A stretch of DNA of 64,000 nucleotides from Cinclus cinclus (GCF_963662255.1 NC_085048.1:104064499-104128498), one strand, 5' to 3'; positions 1 to 13,943 are shown, counted from the stretch's first letter. A program made the numbers and translations. The notes: generated by a model from the sequence alone, not told the origin.

Positions 1-1559
1 ACAAGGAGGGGTTTGTCATGCCTGATTTTAGGCCAGATGCTGGTCCCACATGTCTGAATCTAGTCCCTTCATAAACCAGGGTGGAAAGGGCAAGGAGGAG
101 AGGGAAAGGTTTATACCCTGGGTGCATCCCAGAACAGCCTTGGGATGCAGCTGAGTGTGTCCTTGGCCTCAGGGGCTAAAAATGTTGGTTAAATGAGGAG
201 CTTTCAGGACCTGCAGCATGGACCACACCTCCACCAGAATTTTTATTTCCCCTACATCCCTAAGTAATTGAATGGCACATCCACCCCAACAGCACTCAAG
301 CAAGAAATTTAGATTTTTTTCCTGATACACAGAGCTAGATTACTTCTTATATTTTTGTAGTTGTCAATGACTGGTCTGAACTGCTCCACAATGGTTTAAA
401 TTCTGGTAACAGGTTTCATATGGTCGCTATAACATCTCAGTGTATTAATTAGTTTTCAAGACCCCCAAGCAATAAAAATGTAGCCATTCAAGGTCACAGT
501 TTGACTTACTTACAATTGATGTATAACTTGGCAAACTCTGCATTCAGCTACTTCGTACAATAGAAAATATATTGTCATTCAGGTTAACAAAAGACTCTTT
601 TCTTTGCCACCTCACTACAATGGCCCTGCAAATGAACATCGCCTGAATAAAATCCTAACCACATTTTCACTCTCATTAACCACAGTAGGGTATCACACAA
701 TTTGCCTGGCTCCTACTTAGACCACTGTGCACCATTTTACTAGCAGCAGTTTGATGGGTTTTATGGCAGGTGATATATGGAGTGGGAGTTTCGGGAGTCG
801 TAAACAGAAGCCACAGTGTATCACAATGTGGTTTAGGGATATAATGACTGTGTTGTAAAGCAAAGGATGACAATACTGCACTAGGCTTGAGGTAGTGAAC
901 CAATAGACCAAACAGCTCAACATAATTCAAGCTACAAACAGAGCATCCTAGGTGTGTGCTGGCCTTCCTATATATTTCATTAATTACCCCTGATGAATTT
1001 GAATAAGAACCACTAAAACTGAAATAAATCTGGAGCCAAGAAAAAAAATTATAGAGTTTCTCCTTGTATTTCTTGTAAGAAGTTGCTCTCCCACAGTGCA
1101 TGCACAGACCCCATATTACCAGTTCTTAACCAGCCTTTTGTATCTCCAGCTAGACCATCCCCTTGGCTGCTGTGGCTGCCACTGCTCATTAACACACCAG
1201 AACAAATACTGGCTTGGGAGACCCTCTGCTCACGTGCAGTGTGGCAGGTGCTGCTCTCAGCTATTTCTGCAAAAGCCAAGCTGGACACCACCTCCCACCA
1301 CCTCCCCCCACAAATATTTTGTTCATTTTTATTGCTGTTCTCAAGTCAGAGAGTGCTCTCCTTTTTCCATGGGGCACTACAGCCTTCTTCCAGCCCTACA
1401 GATACTCCTCATTTCCACCTGGGTTGGGTGATTTTTGAGGGCGAACCATTTGCCACTGGTTGATCCGGCTGTGAGGTATGTAGTCTGGAATTTTGGCAGC
1501 GATCCCATAGTGGTCAATCCCTGCAATTCCTACAAAGGTGGGGTGCTGGGTTTGTTGGC
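1..1559. other. Unique noncoding sequence, no gene seen
   Basis: I see no recognisable exon, RNA gene or repeat here. Open frames on both strands (for example 126 codons on + at 1083-1463 and 141 codons on - at 676-1101) overlap each other and encode low-complexity products typical of random open frames, so none is called. Confidence 0.5.
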
Positions 1560-1585
1560 TTTTTTTTTTTTTTTTTTTTTTTTTT
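1560..1585. repeat. T26 homopolymer
   Basis: This is an uninterrupted run of 26 T. It could be the reverse-oriented A tail of an old retroposon, but I cannot recognise an element body beside it. Confidence 0.95.
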
Positions 1586-1737
1586 GTTACTGATATTGGC
1601 TAATTATGGCACAGAATAAGAAAATTGGCTGCCTGGTTCCCAAGGCTGTGTCATTAGCCACATTGTGATAGATTGGTGTCAGTGACAGAGCTCTCTCCCA
1701 GCATTCTAAACCTGTTCAGCCGCATTTAAACTAAATA

Positions 1738-1890
1738 ATAATACTTAGCACATATAGTGCTTTGCATATTCAAAGGGCTGTACAAACATCAATTAATTAA
1801 TCCTCATAACATTCCTCTGAGGTAGGTAAGTATTATCTCAGTTTTACAGATGGCGAAACAGACACAGAGAGGTTAAGTAAAATGAAAAAT
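1738..1890 (-). repeat. MIR/L2-type ancient SINE fragment
   Basis: The stretch reads as the reverse complement of the core and 3' part of MIR/CORE-SINE elements. It contains a short 'gtgctttgcatattcaaag' block, then 'cctcataacattcctctgag', 'gtaggtaagtattatctca', 'gttttacagatggcgaaac' and 'cacagagaggttaagtaa' in the family's usual order. These are the signature blocks of the tRNA-derived SINEs that share a tail with L2. The copy is diverged and short, and the tRNA-like head is missing or unrecognisable. The exact subfamily is not determined. Confidence 0.75.
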
Positions 1891-3063
1891 TAAGGTGGAG
1901 GTGTGCTGGTTAATTTGGAATTGCACTTTGTGCTGTTTGAAAAATTAGAAGGTTCTGTACCAGATCTCCATTATTCTGCCAGAGAAAGCAACATTTTGAT
2001 ATGCTGACTCCCCTGGCAGGAGCCATTGCCTCTGTCAAGCACCTTGAAGCTGAACCTTCATGTTTTCTGGCTGGGGAACACACATACAAAGAAATCCACC
2101 TAAATTTACCCCTCTCTTACAGTAAAATAGAGGTTGATTTATCTCTTACAGCCAAGCATCATCCAAATCTTTCAGAGACTGTGAGATAAATAACTTATTT
2201 TGGTAAAACTACAAAGAAGGAGCTAAGGAATGACCTGCTTAAAGGCCCAGTAATAACAATAAAAGCTCCATCTAACTGTTCTTTTCCCACGTCATCTGTA
2301 TCGTCCAGCCACAAACCAGCACCAAGGAGGAGTAGACCTCTTCACATCAGAAAACTTTCAACAGAAAGTTGTCTCCAATCCAAATAACCCCAGTGAATAT
2401 GCCTTACCTCTGAAAAGAAAAAAAAATACCAAGTGCAAGACATACATCAGCTCAAGGGAACCACCCTGAATCATTAAAGAATTTACTAGGAGTTTACATT
2501 TGTTTTCCTGTAGCTTAAGCACTTCCAGTATTCAAAGGAAGAACCATCAATGACAGCCAAGTCCAACATTTTACTACCCAAACCCAAACCCATGTACTAC
2601 TGCCTGCTGTTGTGTACCTGCCCTGTTATCCTATGCTTGTAATTTTAACAAAGACCTCTTCCCATCCATTTGATATCCAAAACTCCCTCAACAACGCGAA
2701 CTCTGTGTGAAGTAGGAAAAGCGTAAAATTGATGTTAAGTGGATTTGAGGGCAGGGGGAGATGGAGTAGGTGTTTGTTCCATCTACCCTGTGCATTAACC
2801 TGCACAAGCAGCAAAGAGGGAACAATTGCCAGGATGGTAGCTGCGCAGAAAAGAAACCAGAGGACTGGGGCTGTGGATCACAAGCTGAACATTTGGTGAC
2901 AATGGCTTGCAGCTGAGAAAAAGGCAAATGCCACACTGCGATGTTTAAACAGAAGTAAAGACTGCAAGACTCATAAAGCAAAGCTTCCACTTTGCTGAGT
3001 GCCAGGGAGGCCTCACCCGGGGCATTGTTTTCTCCTGCAGGCACCGCGCTTCTCCAAAGGCAT
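1891..3063. other. Unique noncoding sequence
   Basis: I see no gene or clear repeat. Open frames of 62 codons at 2001-2189 (+) and 138 codons at 2688-3104 (-) show no recognisable domain. Confidence 0.5.
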
Positions 3064-3471
3064 GGCCCAATTGGAGAGAGTTCAGAGGAGCATGGGGAGA
3101 ACAATCAGAGGTCTAAAAACTATGACTTGTGAGGAAAGATTGAACACAGTGGGGCTGTTTGCTGTGAAGAGGAGACTGAGGGGAGACATGATAACAGTCT
3201 TCCAGTGTATAAAAGGCTGCAGCAAAGAGGAGGGGAACAATCTGTTTTCCATGACCAAAAGGACAAGAAAAAGCTGGCACGTAAGAAGATTTGAGTCAAA
3301 TATTAGGAAAAGTCTTTCCAACAGCAAGATCAGTGAAGCTCTAGAAGACACTGTCAAGAACCATGTGGGATTTTCTTGAGAGAGGTGCAGGAGGTGTTGC
3401 CTTCACATGGAGGGATATGCACAATGACCTTCCTCAAGGTCCCTTCCCACTCGGTGTTGTATACTAGGTGT
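3064..3471 (+). repeat. CR1 LINE, 3' end fragment (avian type)
   Basis: This is a 5'-truncated CR1 copy holding only the 3' terminal region. The diagnostic order is present: 'ttggagagagttcagagg', then 'gaggaaagattgaacaca', 'gaagaggagactgagggg', 'gagacatgataacagtctt', a block around 3240-3340 matching the region where CR1 reads 'ttaggaaaaa...ttc', and the terminal 'caaggtcccttcccactc' that precedes the ATTCTATG-type end in chicken CR1. CR1 inserts by target-primed reverse transcription and is normally 5' truncated, as here. A 126-codon open frame (2999-3379) lies over it but is not a known CR1 protein. The 3' terminal octamer repeat is eroded. Confidence 0.92.
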
Positions 3472-6400
3472 CAGAAAGAGGTGCTCAAAGAGAGCTGCTT
3501 CTGCTGCCATGGTGACCAGTGAGCCCGATGAGCCCATGGCTCAGCCAGACTCTGTTCAGCCAGGCCATGACCACTTTAGTTATTCTTGGAGCATTTTGGG
3601 AAGAGCTACGCTGATGTTTCAGCTAGTCAATGTCACTGGCTGTGTGACACTCCCATAACCAACTCCATATCCTTCCTCCTAACCTTGTACTCTCATGATC
3701 CCTCACTGTCAGACTTGGGGGATTTAAGTAACCAGCATGGCTTCAGGCAGGTTCAATTTTCAGCCAGTAGTGTGGCTGTCAGGGGGCCCTGAAGGATGGT
3801 AAGTGAGGTTAGAGATGGCCTTTCCCATCCAAGCAGCTCCAGAAACCTGCAGCTAGTCAGTAGTGCATATCTCATGGGTGAAAATGTACCAAAATATTTG
3901 CTCTTTTGAGTCTCTTCCTGCTCCCTCAGCTTCCCTTAGTAGCTCTTTTGGTTATATCTTTTCTTCCCCTTTTGGATTCTTTTCACAAGCCCTTTTGAAC
4001 AATAACTAGGTCCAGTGTACTTGGAGTCACAGTTGCAAACGTGGAATCTTTAACTGGGAACAAAACAGGAGAAAGGAATCTGCCATCCTTGGCACATGTG
4101 AGATCTTTTATCTGCCTTATATTTAATATGCTGCTCTGAACATCCCCACTGACTCAAAAAGGGGATTTGTCTGAAGTTGCTTGGAGGTTGCTTATTTTTT
4201 TGTGTCTGCAAAGACTGATAGCTTTTGGACGTGGAAGCCTGATCCTAAGAGAACCAAAAATGTAAAGGAGCTTCCCTCTCTGCTGGCTACAAACTCTTGC
4301 AGGGCAACCACACCACTGGAAAACTTCTAAGATCATCCCAATTGAATCACAGTTTTAATGATAGCTCTTATCATTAAAACTATGGTTCATTTAAAAATAT
4401 GAAGGCAGGTTTCTACAGTTTTCAGTGCTTACAGTGAAAATAAAATAAGCAATGCAAACACTAAACTCAATTTCTGCATAAATGTTTTATGGTTTTGAGT
4501 AAAACAACCCATTCCATGCACTATCTGAAAGAAACATTTGGCAGCTTCTCCTGAAGTTCTTCCTTTTACAGCATTATTTTGGACATGTTGCACCTCTTGT
4601 CATGTGATATGAAGTTCTCCCTTCTTTTCAGATGCCTGTAATTTTAGAAGACTGTAATTGTTCAAGATAAGATGTCCTTTACCCTGGTTTGAGCAAAAGG
4701 CCAGTTGCTGGAATCTTCCAACAAGAACAGGGATTTTGCTCCTGAAAACCTGTCCCGCAATATCTTACACAGCACCTTCAAATCCTGCTGTGTGGAGCCC
4801 ACATCTTGGGAGATGGGAGAGAAGATTTTCTCCAGGTGATTTTACCCATAGGAAAGCTGAGATAGTCCAGGATACGGGAGTAGTATAAGGATACCCTTCC
4901 CTCTGTCTCTTGCAGAAACAGCCTGCCTGCCCTCTGATTTAAATGAACAAAATAAATGAACAGGAGTTAATTAATTTGCTGCAATATTGATATGACAAAA
5001 TGAAAGCAGCATGTGAACGACAAAGGAAAACTCACTGTCATTCACCAGCTAAACAAGGGACTGAGTAGTTAATAAAGGCTTTTACAGTAAACCCTGTATT
5101 TCTCTGATGTTAGACAACCTGCATAAAAGACAAAGACAGCATTCGATGGTGATATTTCCAACAAAACCAATTTAAGGGTGATAAAAAAGAGCAGTAAAAC
5201 TCCTATGTAGCAAAAATGAATGCAAAAGTCAAAAAACCCCACAAACCTCTGAGAGTAACTACAGATACATACCAGGTACACACACAGTATGCCACAGCCT
5301 GCAGGTAAAGACCATTTCTTTGAAGCTTTTAGTTCAAAAGACCTGAGTTCAGGTAAGCAGCAAAAAAATTCAAATCAAACCTCAGCTACTCTGCTTTGTC
5401 CCTGTCTAATATTAATCTGGTTGACCCAGAGATTCTTTCACTTCATACTGTTAACTTTAGTTCTTGCATGTGCAGTGTTCCTATCCTGCAACTGGATCTT
5501 AACACAGCCATCACAAAAAAACTAGAATCATTTCATAATAGCACCAGGGAAACACAGTTATTGCTAAATTAACTCACACCCATGAAATGTGACAGACACC
5601 TTTTAGCAGAAGAAATGCTGTAATTCTGACTGAATTCATTAGGGGAAAAAAGCCCCAACAAACTCTGAAGTGAAATAAAGGGTTGCCACAGTTTTGCCTC
5701 ACCTCATTTCTGTGACAGCAGAGAAACAGCTTCTCCATAGGATTTGTTTCTTGGCTGACATGAACTGAAACAGACCCATTAACCAGGACACTGGAGGAAG
5801 CAGCTGAAATTTTCTGTTGACCTGACCTTGCCCCTGAGAGGAATGGCTTTACCTGCCTTCGGATGACCAAGGATTTTGGGCCACATCTGGCTTTTTCCTG
5901 CTCACAGAGAAAGGAGAGAGTAAAGGACAAGGGACAGATAGAAGTAATAGAGGTTTTTGGGGCTCCAAGCCAAATGCAAACCTCTCAATAAACATATAAA
6001 CCAGCAGAGCAGTTTCCATCCACAAAAATTATGTGTTTTACTGAGCACTTAAAGAGAAAAAAAAAGGTGGGGTGCAATACTGCAGTATTCAAACCTAGCA
6101 GGTACATTAAGCTTGAAACACAAATTCCCACTCATCAATCACATGAAGGCAGAAGAGAAGAATTCTCTTTATCATATACCTTGTGATGGTCTGTGCTAGA
6201 CAGGAGCAAAAACAAGAGGCCGAAAGTGGCTTCTCCAAGCTCTGCAACTGAGGAACACTTGGGAGCACCAAGTTCAGATGTTCATGTGGAGAGATCAAAT
6301 GCATCTCATCAGAAACTGGCCTCTTCTTCCCCAGGCAGCTTGATCATATTCCCATTAAGGCAATTAGTTTTCATTATTTCTTCAACTTCCATATCATACC

Positions 6401-7027
6401 CTGCTTGTTTTAATTTCTTTCTGCAAAAGTTTTTACAGCACCTTATGCAACTGCTTCCTGCAAGAAGAGCCTTTGCCTTTCTTCACAAGAGGGAAATTGC
6501 TTGGGATTCCACGATTGGATATCCCCAATAAACATGGTTAGGAAGGAGAGAAGCCAGCAAGGCACACTCAAGCCAGTAGAGAGTCCAGACAATGCTCACA
6601 GCCAAGCACTCAGCTCTGCAAAGTGCTGAGCTCCAATTCAACACCTTTGAAAACAGGGACAAATTTGTTATCAGCTTGGGCAGGGCTGAAATCTCAGCCA
6701 TCCGAAATGCACTGACTCATCCATAATGTTCTCTGATAACAACCATGAAGAAAAAGAGCAATATTTTGAATCTAATATGAAACCACAAATGGACTGTTAC
6801 ATCAGGACTCTCATGCAGCACTAGCTACAAAGAAATACTCAGTTCCTCATACACAGTGTTAGGGGATCCATGAATATTGTCACACTGGCTTTGTGGGAGT
6901 GACTCCCCCTGCCATTTGAGGACCTTCTCTTTACATTTGGCACCAGCTGTTATTAACATTGATTATGGTTTCATATACATTCCATATGAGGAAATCTCCT
7001 TCACGGAAAGCATTATTTGCTACACCA
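3472..7027. other. Unique noncoding sequence
   Basis: I see no exon or interspersed repeat I can name. It contains the hairpin at 4351-4381. The longest open frames (118 codons at 5574-5930 on -, 112 codons at 6193-6531 on +) have no recognisable motif. Confidence 0.5.
4351..4381. repeat. Perfect inverted repeat (13-bp arms, 5-nt loop)
   Basis: The left arm 4351-4363 (agttttaatgata) and right arm 4369-4381 (tatcattaaaact) are exact reverse complements separated by gctct. The flanks do not extend the pairing. The arms carry TAAT and GATA cores. It may be a small structural or protein-binding palindrome, or chance; no transposon ends are evident. Confidence 0.9.
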
Positions 7028-7071
7028 ACCCCCACCACCCCCTGCCCCCACCAAAAAAAAAAAAGGGGGGG
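7028..7071. repeat. C-rich tract, then A12 and G7
   Basis: A C/A-rich stretch (7028-7052) is followed by 12 A (7053-7064) and 7 G (7065-7071). It is simple sequence with no coding content. Confidence 0.9.
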
Positions 7072-10000
7072 AAAGAATACATACAATACCTGTATGTATT
7101 GTATCCAGTTCTAAAATTCACTCGGAACAGAAATATGATGCCTTTGTCACTTTTTGACATGGACCTGAACTTGGTATTCTGAACAGGACTATGCAGAATT
7201 GAATTACATTTCATCTCCTTCAGCAATCCATCTTTTCCATTTCTGTTCATTTGCTGGAGCTGCAGAAGTATTGAGTGCTGCAAGATATACTTAGTTTTCC
7301 AAACCATGCAAGTCATTATGAATGGCCTTGTGTCCAGGTAAAGGTTAAGGAGGTCCTTTGTTGTTCTAGTTTAACTTGTCCCTGACACTGCAGCCTAATC
7401 ATTCCACATAATAACAGTCCTGATACACAGGCCTGAGTCAAAGTCACAAGTCAATAAATCCATTCCTTCCTCCCTTTCAGGCAAAGTGTTGAATAGCACT
7501 GAGTGTGCAGTGTCACAAAACCCTGCAGTCTATCACATCAAGGTCGTCTGGTATACAGTGTGAAAAACTTTCTTTCTTTAAGTGCCTCACACATTCAGGA
7601 GGAGATGATGTGTTGTACTGACTAGCTACACTCTGGATCGTTTGGACGAGATTAAAATAGGGGCCTGACATTAGAATAGTTTTAGTTACACTTGCCTAAT
7701 CTTCTGGCTGTTGTTGCTCTGAATTTGTAGAGCCTGGGGGAGGCTGAGCCGCTCGCAAGGAGCCCAGCAGGTCAAGGCTTCCTTCTCTATCCAGACTCCT
7801 CAGATGTGCAAAGACAAGTCATAGCTGAAGGCTGGTGGATTTTTTTTTTTTTTTGCTGAGGTTCACTGTGCATTTGAAGTGTATTCTAATGGTCTAATTC
7901 TGGTAATGTGAATTGTTTGCCCCTGAGAAAGGAGACACAGCACCATGTACTGAATCATCTCTTCACCTTGAGTTAAAAAAGCTAAACCCCAGAACCACAA
8001 CAACCACCCAAACCCTTAGGTGGTGGGTCTCTGGAAGAACACAAGCTAGAGTTACAGTTTGTTTACTTTGTTAAGGGACTTATAGTTCTTCCATGTTCAT
8101 AAATTCTTGTGGTGGACTAGGAGAGTGAGTCTAAATTAATTTGAGTAATAGGACTATGTGCACTTTCCAATTGTCTAATATGTTTCCCAAGGAAAAACCA
8201 GTCAGGCTTTTCAACTATCTTTTTTTCTTATTATTCCTTAATTAGTGGGTGCACATGGTGTATAACAAGCGTGGGCTTTTTAGAAACACCTAGATGGAGG
8301 TGCTGTGGATGTTCCTCCACGCCTCTCTGCTTTCTGCCTTGCTTCCATTCCACAACACATTTCCTGTTCCAGAGAGTTGTGCTTTTCTTTTCCATAATGT
8401 GCACAGTTCTTATAATATTGCCAAACATCCACTAAGGATGTTAGAAAGAAATTATTAAACCCATTTTTACATTTGCTCAAAGGAAGACTCTGAACCCTGG
8501 ACTCCAGCAGTGAAAGGCTAATGCACTCACTCACAGCTCCATCCCACTCCCCTTTCATCTATCATTTCAACCTGCTTGCAATGTCAGGGAAAACTGAGGA
8601 TACTGCATCCCAGCGGATTCAGGGAAGCAAAGGGCTACTAGAAGTCATAGACAACCTGGCTTTCTAAACAAAAAACAACAGCTTCCACAGCATTTCCAGG
8701 AGCTGAGGTGGCACTGCCAGGGAAAAGCCCACTGTCCTCTGAAGCTGTAGCTCAGCTGCTGTTGTGCTGTTTAGAAAAAGTTATCCTGGGCTCCATCCAT
8801 GAAATAATCAAGGCTCTTGAGGCCCAACTAATTCCCACCCAGAAACTTGGCATATGTTCACCTGCTTTGGCTATTTATCCAAAGAGCAGAGGAGCAGGAA
8901 GGGGCTGTGAGCTCCCATCAGGACCCTTGCCATTGTAGTTTGAGATGGGATTTACAAGGAATCCTGCAAAATGCACTTGCCATGCCCTGGAATCCAGAAA
9001 CCATCTGTGCAAGTACAACTTTCAAAACAATTGCAGACAATGGAGAATAAAAAGCATGGAATTATAATCTACTAAATGAAATTACCATTTTTTTTAAGTC
9101 TCCAGCCTTTGAACTAAGTTGTAATTGTCCTCAACTTGCATGTAACTTGTAGTCTGTCTTTCTGAAGGCAAAGATCAAGAGTTCATATCTGTACTTATTA
9201 CAATCAGTCATAATTATCCCAAAGAAAGCAAAGTAAATCCTTTCCAACAAACACAACAGCTGAGCTCTCACATTATGGAATTATTATGGAACTTGTATAT
9301 TATACTTGAGAGAATGTGAGTGGAACACACTCGACTGTGTCTCCTCTCAGCAGAGGAGGTTCAATAGAGCAACAAAATATTGGAGATATTACAGAGTTAC
9401 CATCCTGCCTCAGAAAGGAAATGATGAAAATGGAGCCAGTGTGGAGCCTGCAAGGCCATTTGTCATGCTCTTGTAACTGGTGTGGTATATACCCATTATA
9501 TATTGCATCCTGTTGGATGTGACACTTCTTGCAGTTGCAGAACTCTTAGGATTCAAGTCTCACTTTTTGATTTACACCAGCCTATCTTCATTTTTACAGA
9601 TTCCTCTGCCATGGTTGGGTGACTGCTCTAGCTGCATGCTTTATAATGGGAAGAAAATTTGAAATGCATTTCCTTAAGAGCTTTGAAGCCTCCTACTCTG
9701 CATGCAGATTGCAAGCCAGGTACTGCAGGTAGACTGCAAGCTCAGTCAGAGGAAAACGGAGTGGCAAACTAAAGGAGGTGTCAGTGTGCCCCCAACTCCT
9801 GCTGCCTCAGCACAGATACTCATCTGTGCACACATTTAATCACAGGCTTTGTTGCTGGCTTTTGGGAAGGTAACATGCTGGAGATCAAAAAGCAAATATT
9901 GAGACCACCTATTTTAATGGCTCTGGGGAGAACATCTGGAGCGAGAAGTTTTATGGGTCTGTTGGCTCGTGTCCTTTTGAAATGTTTTCAGTGCTAAATG

Positions 10001-13000
10001 ATGTACTTCTCTCACATTCTACTTCCACTGAGACAAGCTGCTTGGTGGCATAGTGGGATGCCATGCCACAAATATACTCGTTCTGCTGTCACCCAAATAT
10101 CACTTCCCAAAAGTGCCTACAACTGACTTCAGAAAATTCATGGAGTTAACTTCTAGAGTGGGAAAGTTTTGCCAACATCATATCCTCCTGCTGTATTTTT
10201 CTGTTGCTACCATACCATGCTCGCCTGTTACTATTAATGCTTCCATGTCCTGATCAGCCTCCTGCTTCAGCAACTTCATCCTGCCCAAATAATTCACTGC
10301 CAAGTAATTGGAGACAACTGTCTTATTTCTCACTCTTCTCTCTATGTCTTCAAAGCCTTGAGGGGGGGTAGGATTTCACAGAGGTCCAACTAGCAAGGAT
10401 TTTTTGCTATGGGAGTCTAGGCAATGTGAAGATAAATTCCTGTGTACAGACCATAATCATTACCAGCCAACATGTCCACAGCCAGACAACAGTGACAGTG
10501 GGATGACGATCACTCCTGAGGTGCCTGATACCTCTGTCAAATACTTGGATCCTGCTTTAGTACTTCCTGAATGAGTTCCCTGTTGTCCTTCCAGCAGGAC
10601 CTCATGGTTGCACTACTCATTCACAGAATTAAAGCTCAGACACAAGGAATTCACAGTTTGTCAGTTCAGCTATCAACATGCAAAAGCACTCCCACCTTCC
10701 CACCCAGTGGCAGCAGCGGTCCCAGCACCAAGGACACTGGCGCTCAGTGTCTGGTTTCAGAGCAGTCATGAAGCTTGAAAGCAAATCCCCCAATTTTCCT
10801 CAGTGGCACAAAGTGGTTTTGGGGTGTGTCACCTTTACCACTTCCCTCACAGAAAAACAGAACTGGAAGTTCTGCCTCAGATGCACATCAAAATGTCCCA
10901 ACTGCTAGTGCATGGTGAGAACATTTTGAGAACTTTAGTCTGAAGTCAAACCTGAGCATTGCACACACTGAGTTGCAGCAGAGCTACCTGTTGCAAACTA
11001 ACTTGCATCTGATATTTCTTAAAAAGGCATCATCCCTAGAGATTTTTCTGTAATAATTTCTCTCTACTGAGCAGACAAGGGAGACCAGGGTGTCCAGGCT
11101 CCTAACCCAGGTGGCTTGGTTACACCTCTCAAATCCAGTGAGATCTTTGCACCACTGAAGCCAAAAGGAGCCTCACAGACCACAGTAGGAGCAATCTGTC
11201 TGTGCAGCAACTAATGACTCTGTTGTCCCAAAAAGGAACTCCAGAGCCAGCTCCTATATGTGGCAGCACAGAATTCAAACCTCAGGGTCATCAGGGCAAC
11301 TCTGAGTTTACCTTTTTAAAAGAAACACTCTAAGTATTTCCTTCAGCAGAATATTTAATCACGAGTGGAAGTTTGTCAAATGCTATCTCTGACCTCCAAC
11401 TTTTTTTCATTGTCTGCATCCATTGTGTTGCACTACGCTCACTCAGGCTACAGGGCAGTGAAGTGAAGAATAAGCTAAAAAGTCCAATTTTAAAAATATA
11501 TAAAGAATTGTCTCATTCTCAAGTTAACAATTGGGATTTCAATTAGCTTTGCAAAGAAATACTGAATTATATTCTACAAGGTGCAAGAAAATTTCACCAA
11601 AAGAATCGCTGAAATTCTGAAACTCCACACAAAACTGAGGGAGACACCAGCCCTTCCCGAAGGATTAAACCATATCTGTGAAGACTAGTGGGTATTACTG
11701 CAATAGCAGGTCAACTAATGTTTCCCAAAGTACAAAATAATAGCAACGAGATTTAGACAATAGGATCCTACTACCAGAACCTAAATCCCACCCTCTCCCT
11801 AATCAGCTGTAACCCACCAAAGAGGTAATGGGAATTGCAAAATGGGAATCCTTTCTTGAATTCTTTTGCCAGAGGAGTTTATTTACTCCTTGTCCCATTT
11901 GTGCTTCTTTGTGCACAAATCCCTGGATGCCACTGGAAAGCCCAGTAGTACAGTGATACACTGGGGAAAAATGTAAAACCTAACTGTCCAGTGGCAAAAA
12001 AAACATAATAGAAATTGCATTTTTCAAACTGAATGTGCTTGGATTAATTCTGCCTGGTTTTCGCTGTCTGGTTCCCAAGGATTTCCAGGAGATGGAGTCA
12101 CCTGGAAACACTCCTCACACTAACACACAGAGGGATTTTTTCCTTCCTCCACAGTTGGTCACACTGCAACTCATTTGCACTTTCTGGTGAAAGCAAGAAG
12201 GCTTATCAATATCAATAGAGATTAAGATTGCGGGGGTGGGGGGGTGGGTCAGAATCAACTGGAGCTTCTCAGGGCAGAAAACAGCATTTTGTAGTGGGTG
12301 GTGGGGAACAGAGACTGGAGCTGAGAAGTTGGCAGGTACTACTTGTGAGGACCCTAAAGGTGAGCAAGGGAAGCCTGAGCTCTCATTTTCCCTGCCCTCC
12401 CTTAGAATGGAGAGCCTACCTTTATTTATTTTGGCTGAAAGCTGTGCTGACAGACATCAAACAAGTGAAGACTAAACACTCATTCTCTAAGAGCTGCCTC
12501 TTCAGCTGGAGTTACAAGAAGAATTTGGGACTTTTTATCTGAATCCCAGTGAAAAGATGTGTGGTACCAACTCTTCTTTGTCAGGCTGTGAGAGGTCCCT
12601 TCCCATGGGATAGGGGGAACACCAGGAACACCCCTGTGTGCCTGGCAAAACCTCACAGATTAGGGCTGGATAATTTCAGTGGCAGAACTAACAAAAGAAA
12701 AACCGGTGGGAGCCCAGGTCCATCTTGTATTTCCTTGCCTGTGGCAGACCTGCAACAGCCAGCACTGTGTGTGGGGTGATTTGGGAGGAGAGCTGAGCTA
12801 AAACCCCTGAAACAGGGGTTGTTGCACAAGTGAGATCAAGGTTTGCTCTCCTGGTTATTAGCCAAACAAAGGAAAAAGGGGAGAAAGCAAGGAGAGTTCT
12901 GCTTTATAGGAGAAGGAGCTGTGGCACAGGCTGTAATAAAAGAACCTCTCAAGATCACTGCACAGCCCTGTGCCAAAAGCAGAAGAGAAGCCACAGTCCT

Positions 13001-13943
13001 GGTGCACAGCCACAGCAGAGACCCAGGCTGACGCAGCTGCACCACAGCTCCTAATAAACCATGCTCTGCCTCTGCTACCCTCTTCTTCCTCCCGGGCCCA
13101 CATTTTAAACTTTAAACCAAGAAAAAAAAATCGGTTCTTGTTAAAGGAAAGGGAGGCAATACAGCTGTGGCTGTGATTAACGTAGTTCAGGGTTGAACAG
13201 AATATTACTTCTTCCCTGCAGTATTTTTAATTACACTCCTGATTTTATATTTGGAGACTGTCATAGACCTGTTCTGGTAAATTGTCAAGCAACCACAAGT
13301 CAAATATGTGTTAAATATGAGAATATACTGCCATTTTTATCTGATTTGTGGTTCATTCACACTATGTTATCTACTTTTAATTAAATACCATAAAATACAC
13401 ATGGTCAGCAGTTTGACTTTTCATTTCCTTACAATGTCAGTAATTCAGCTTGATTGTTGCCACCTACCATAGAATTGCATTTTAAAGATGTTACCCCTGC
13501 ACGGTGCAGATTCAATATCAGAACAATTTAAACTAGTTGCTAAAAATAACTACCACCTACTTAGGAGCAGCTCTGCCTTTAACAGTCACATGCAGATTTC
13601 ATGACTCTTTGCCTGCCTGGCGAGGACAGGCAGCCTTGGGAAGCATTGCAGTGGCCTTGATTTTAGGGGCGGGGGGGTCGGGTTTTGGGTTTGTATGAAA
13701 TGCTTGTGTCATCTCCGTGTTGATTGATAGTCCACCTTGTTCATTAAAGATATGGCTTGGATTTTGCTAGATTACCCCAGGCACTGGAAATAACAGCCTT
13801 CTTACTGGAGGCATGTTATGCATGGACTTAAAGTTCACCACTTCATTAATAACACTCCTCAGCTGGACATTTTACGTGCCTCCCTGATATATGACTGTTT
13901 AGGTGCATTTTTTCCCCTTCCTGATACTCCTTTAAAGGGGAAT
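7072..13943. other. Unique noncoding sequence with minor simple repeats
   Basis: I found no gene in this long stretch. It holds a T15 run at 7840-7854 and a possible MIR-like fragment near 8430-8560. Open frames such as 104 codons at 12228-12542 (+) and overlapping frames on both strands at 12830-13176 are not supported by any domain or splice context I can see. Confidence 0.5.
8430..8560 (-). repeat. Possible MIR-like fragment
   Basis: The order 'attattaaacccattttta', then 'gaaccctggactccagcag', then 'ctaatgcactcac' loosely follows the reverse complement of MIR (the 'ccccattttacag' core followed by the tRNA-like head with 'aacccaggactcc' and 'gtgctctaaccac'). Internal parts would have to be deleted. 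This is a weak call. Confidence 0.3.
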
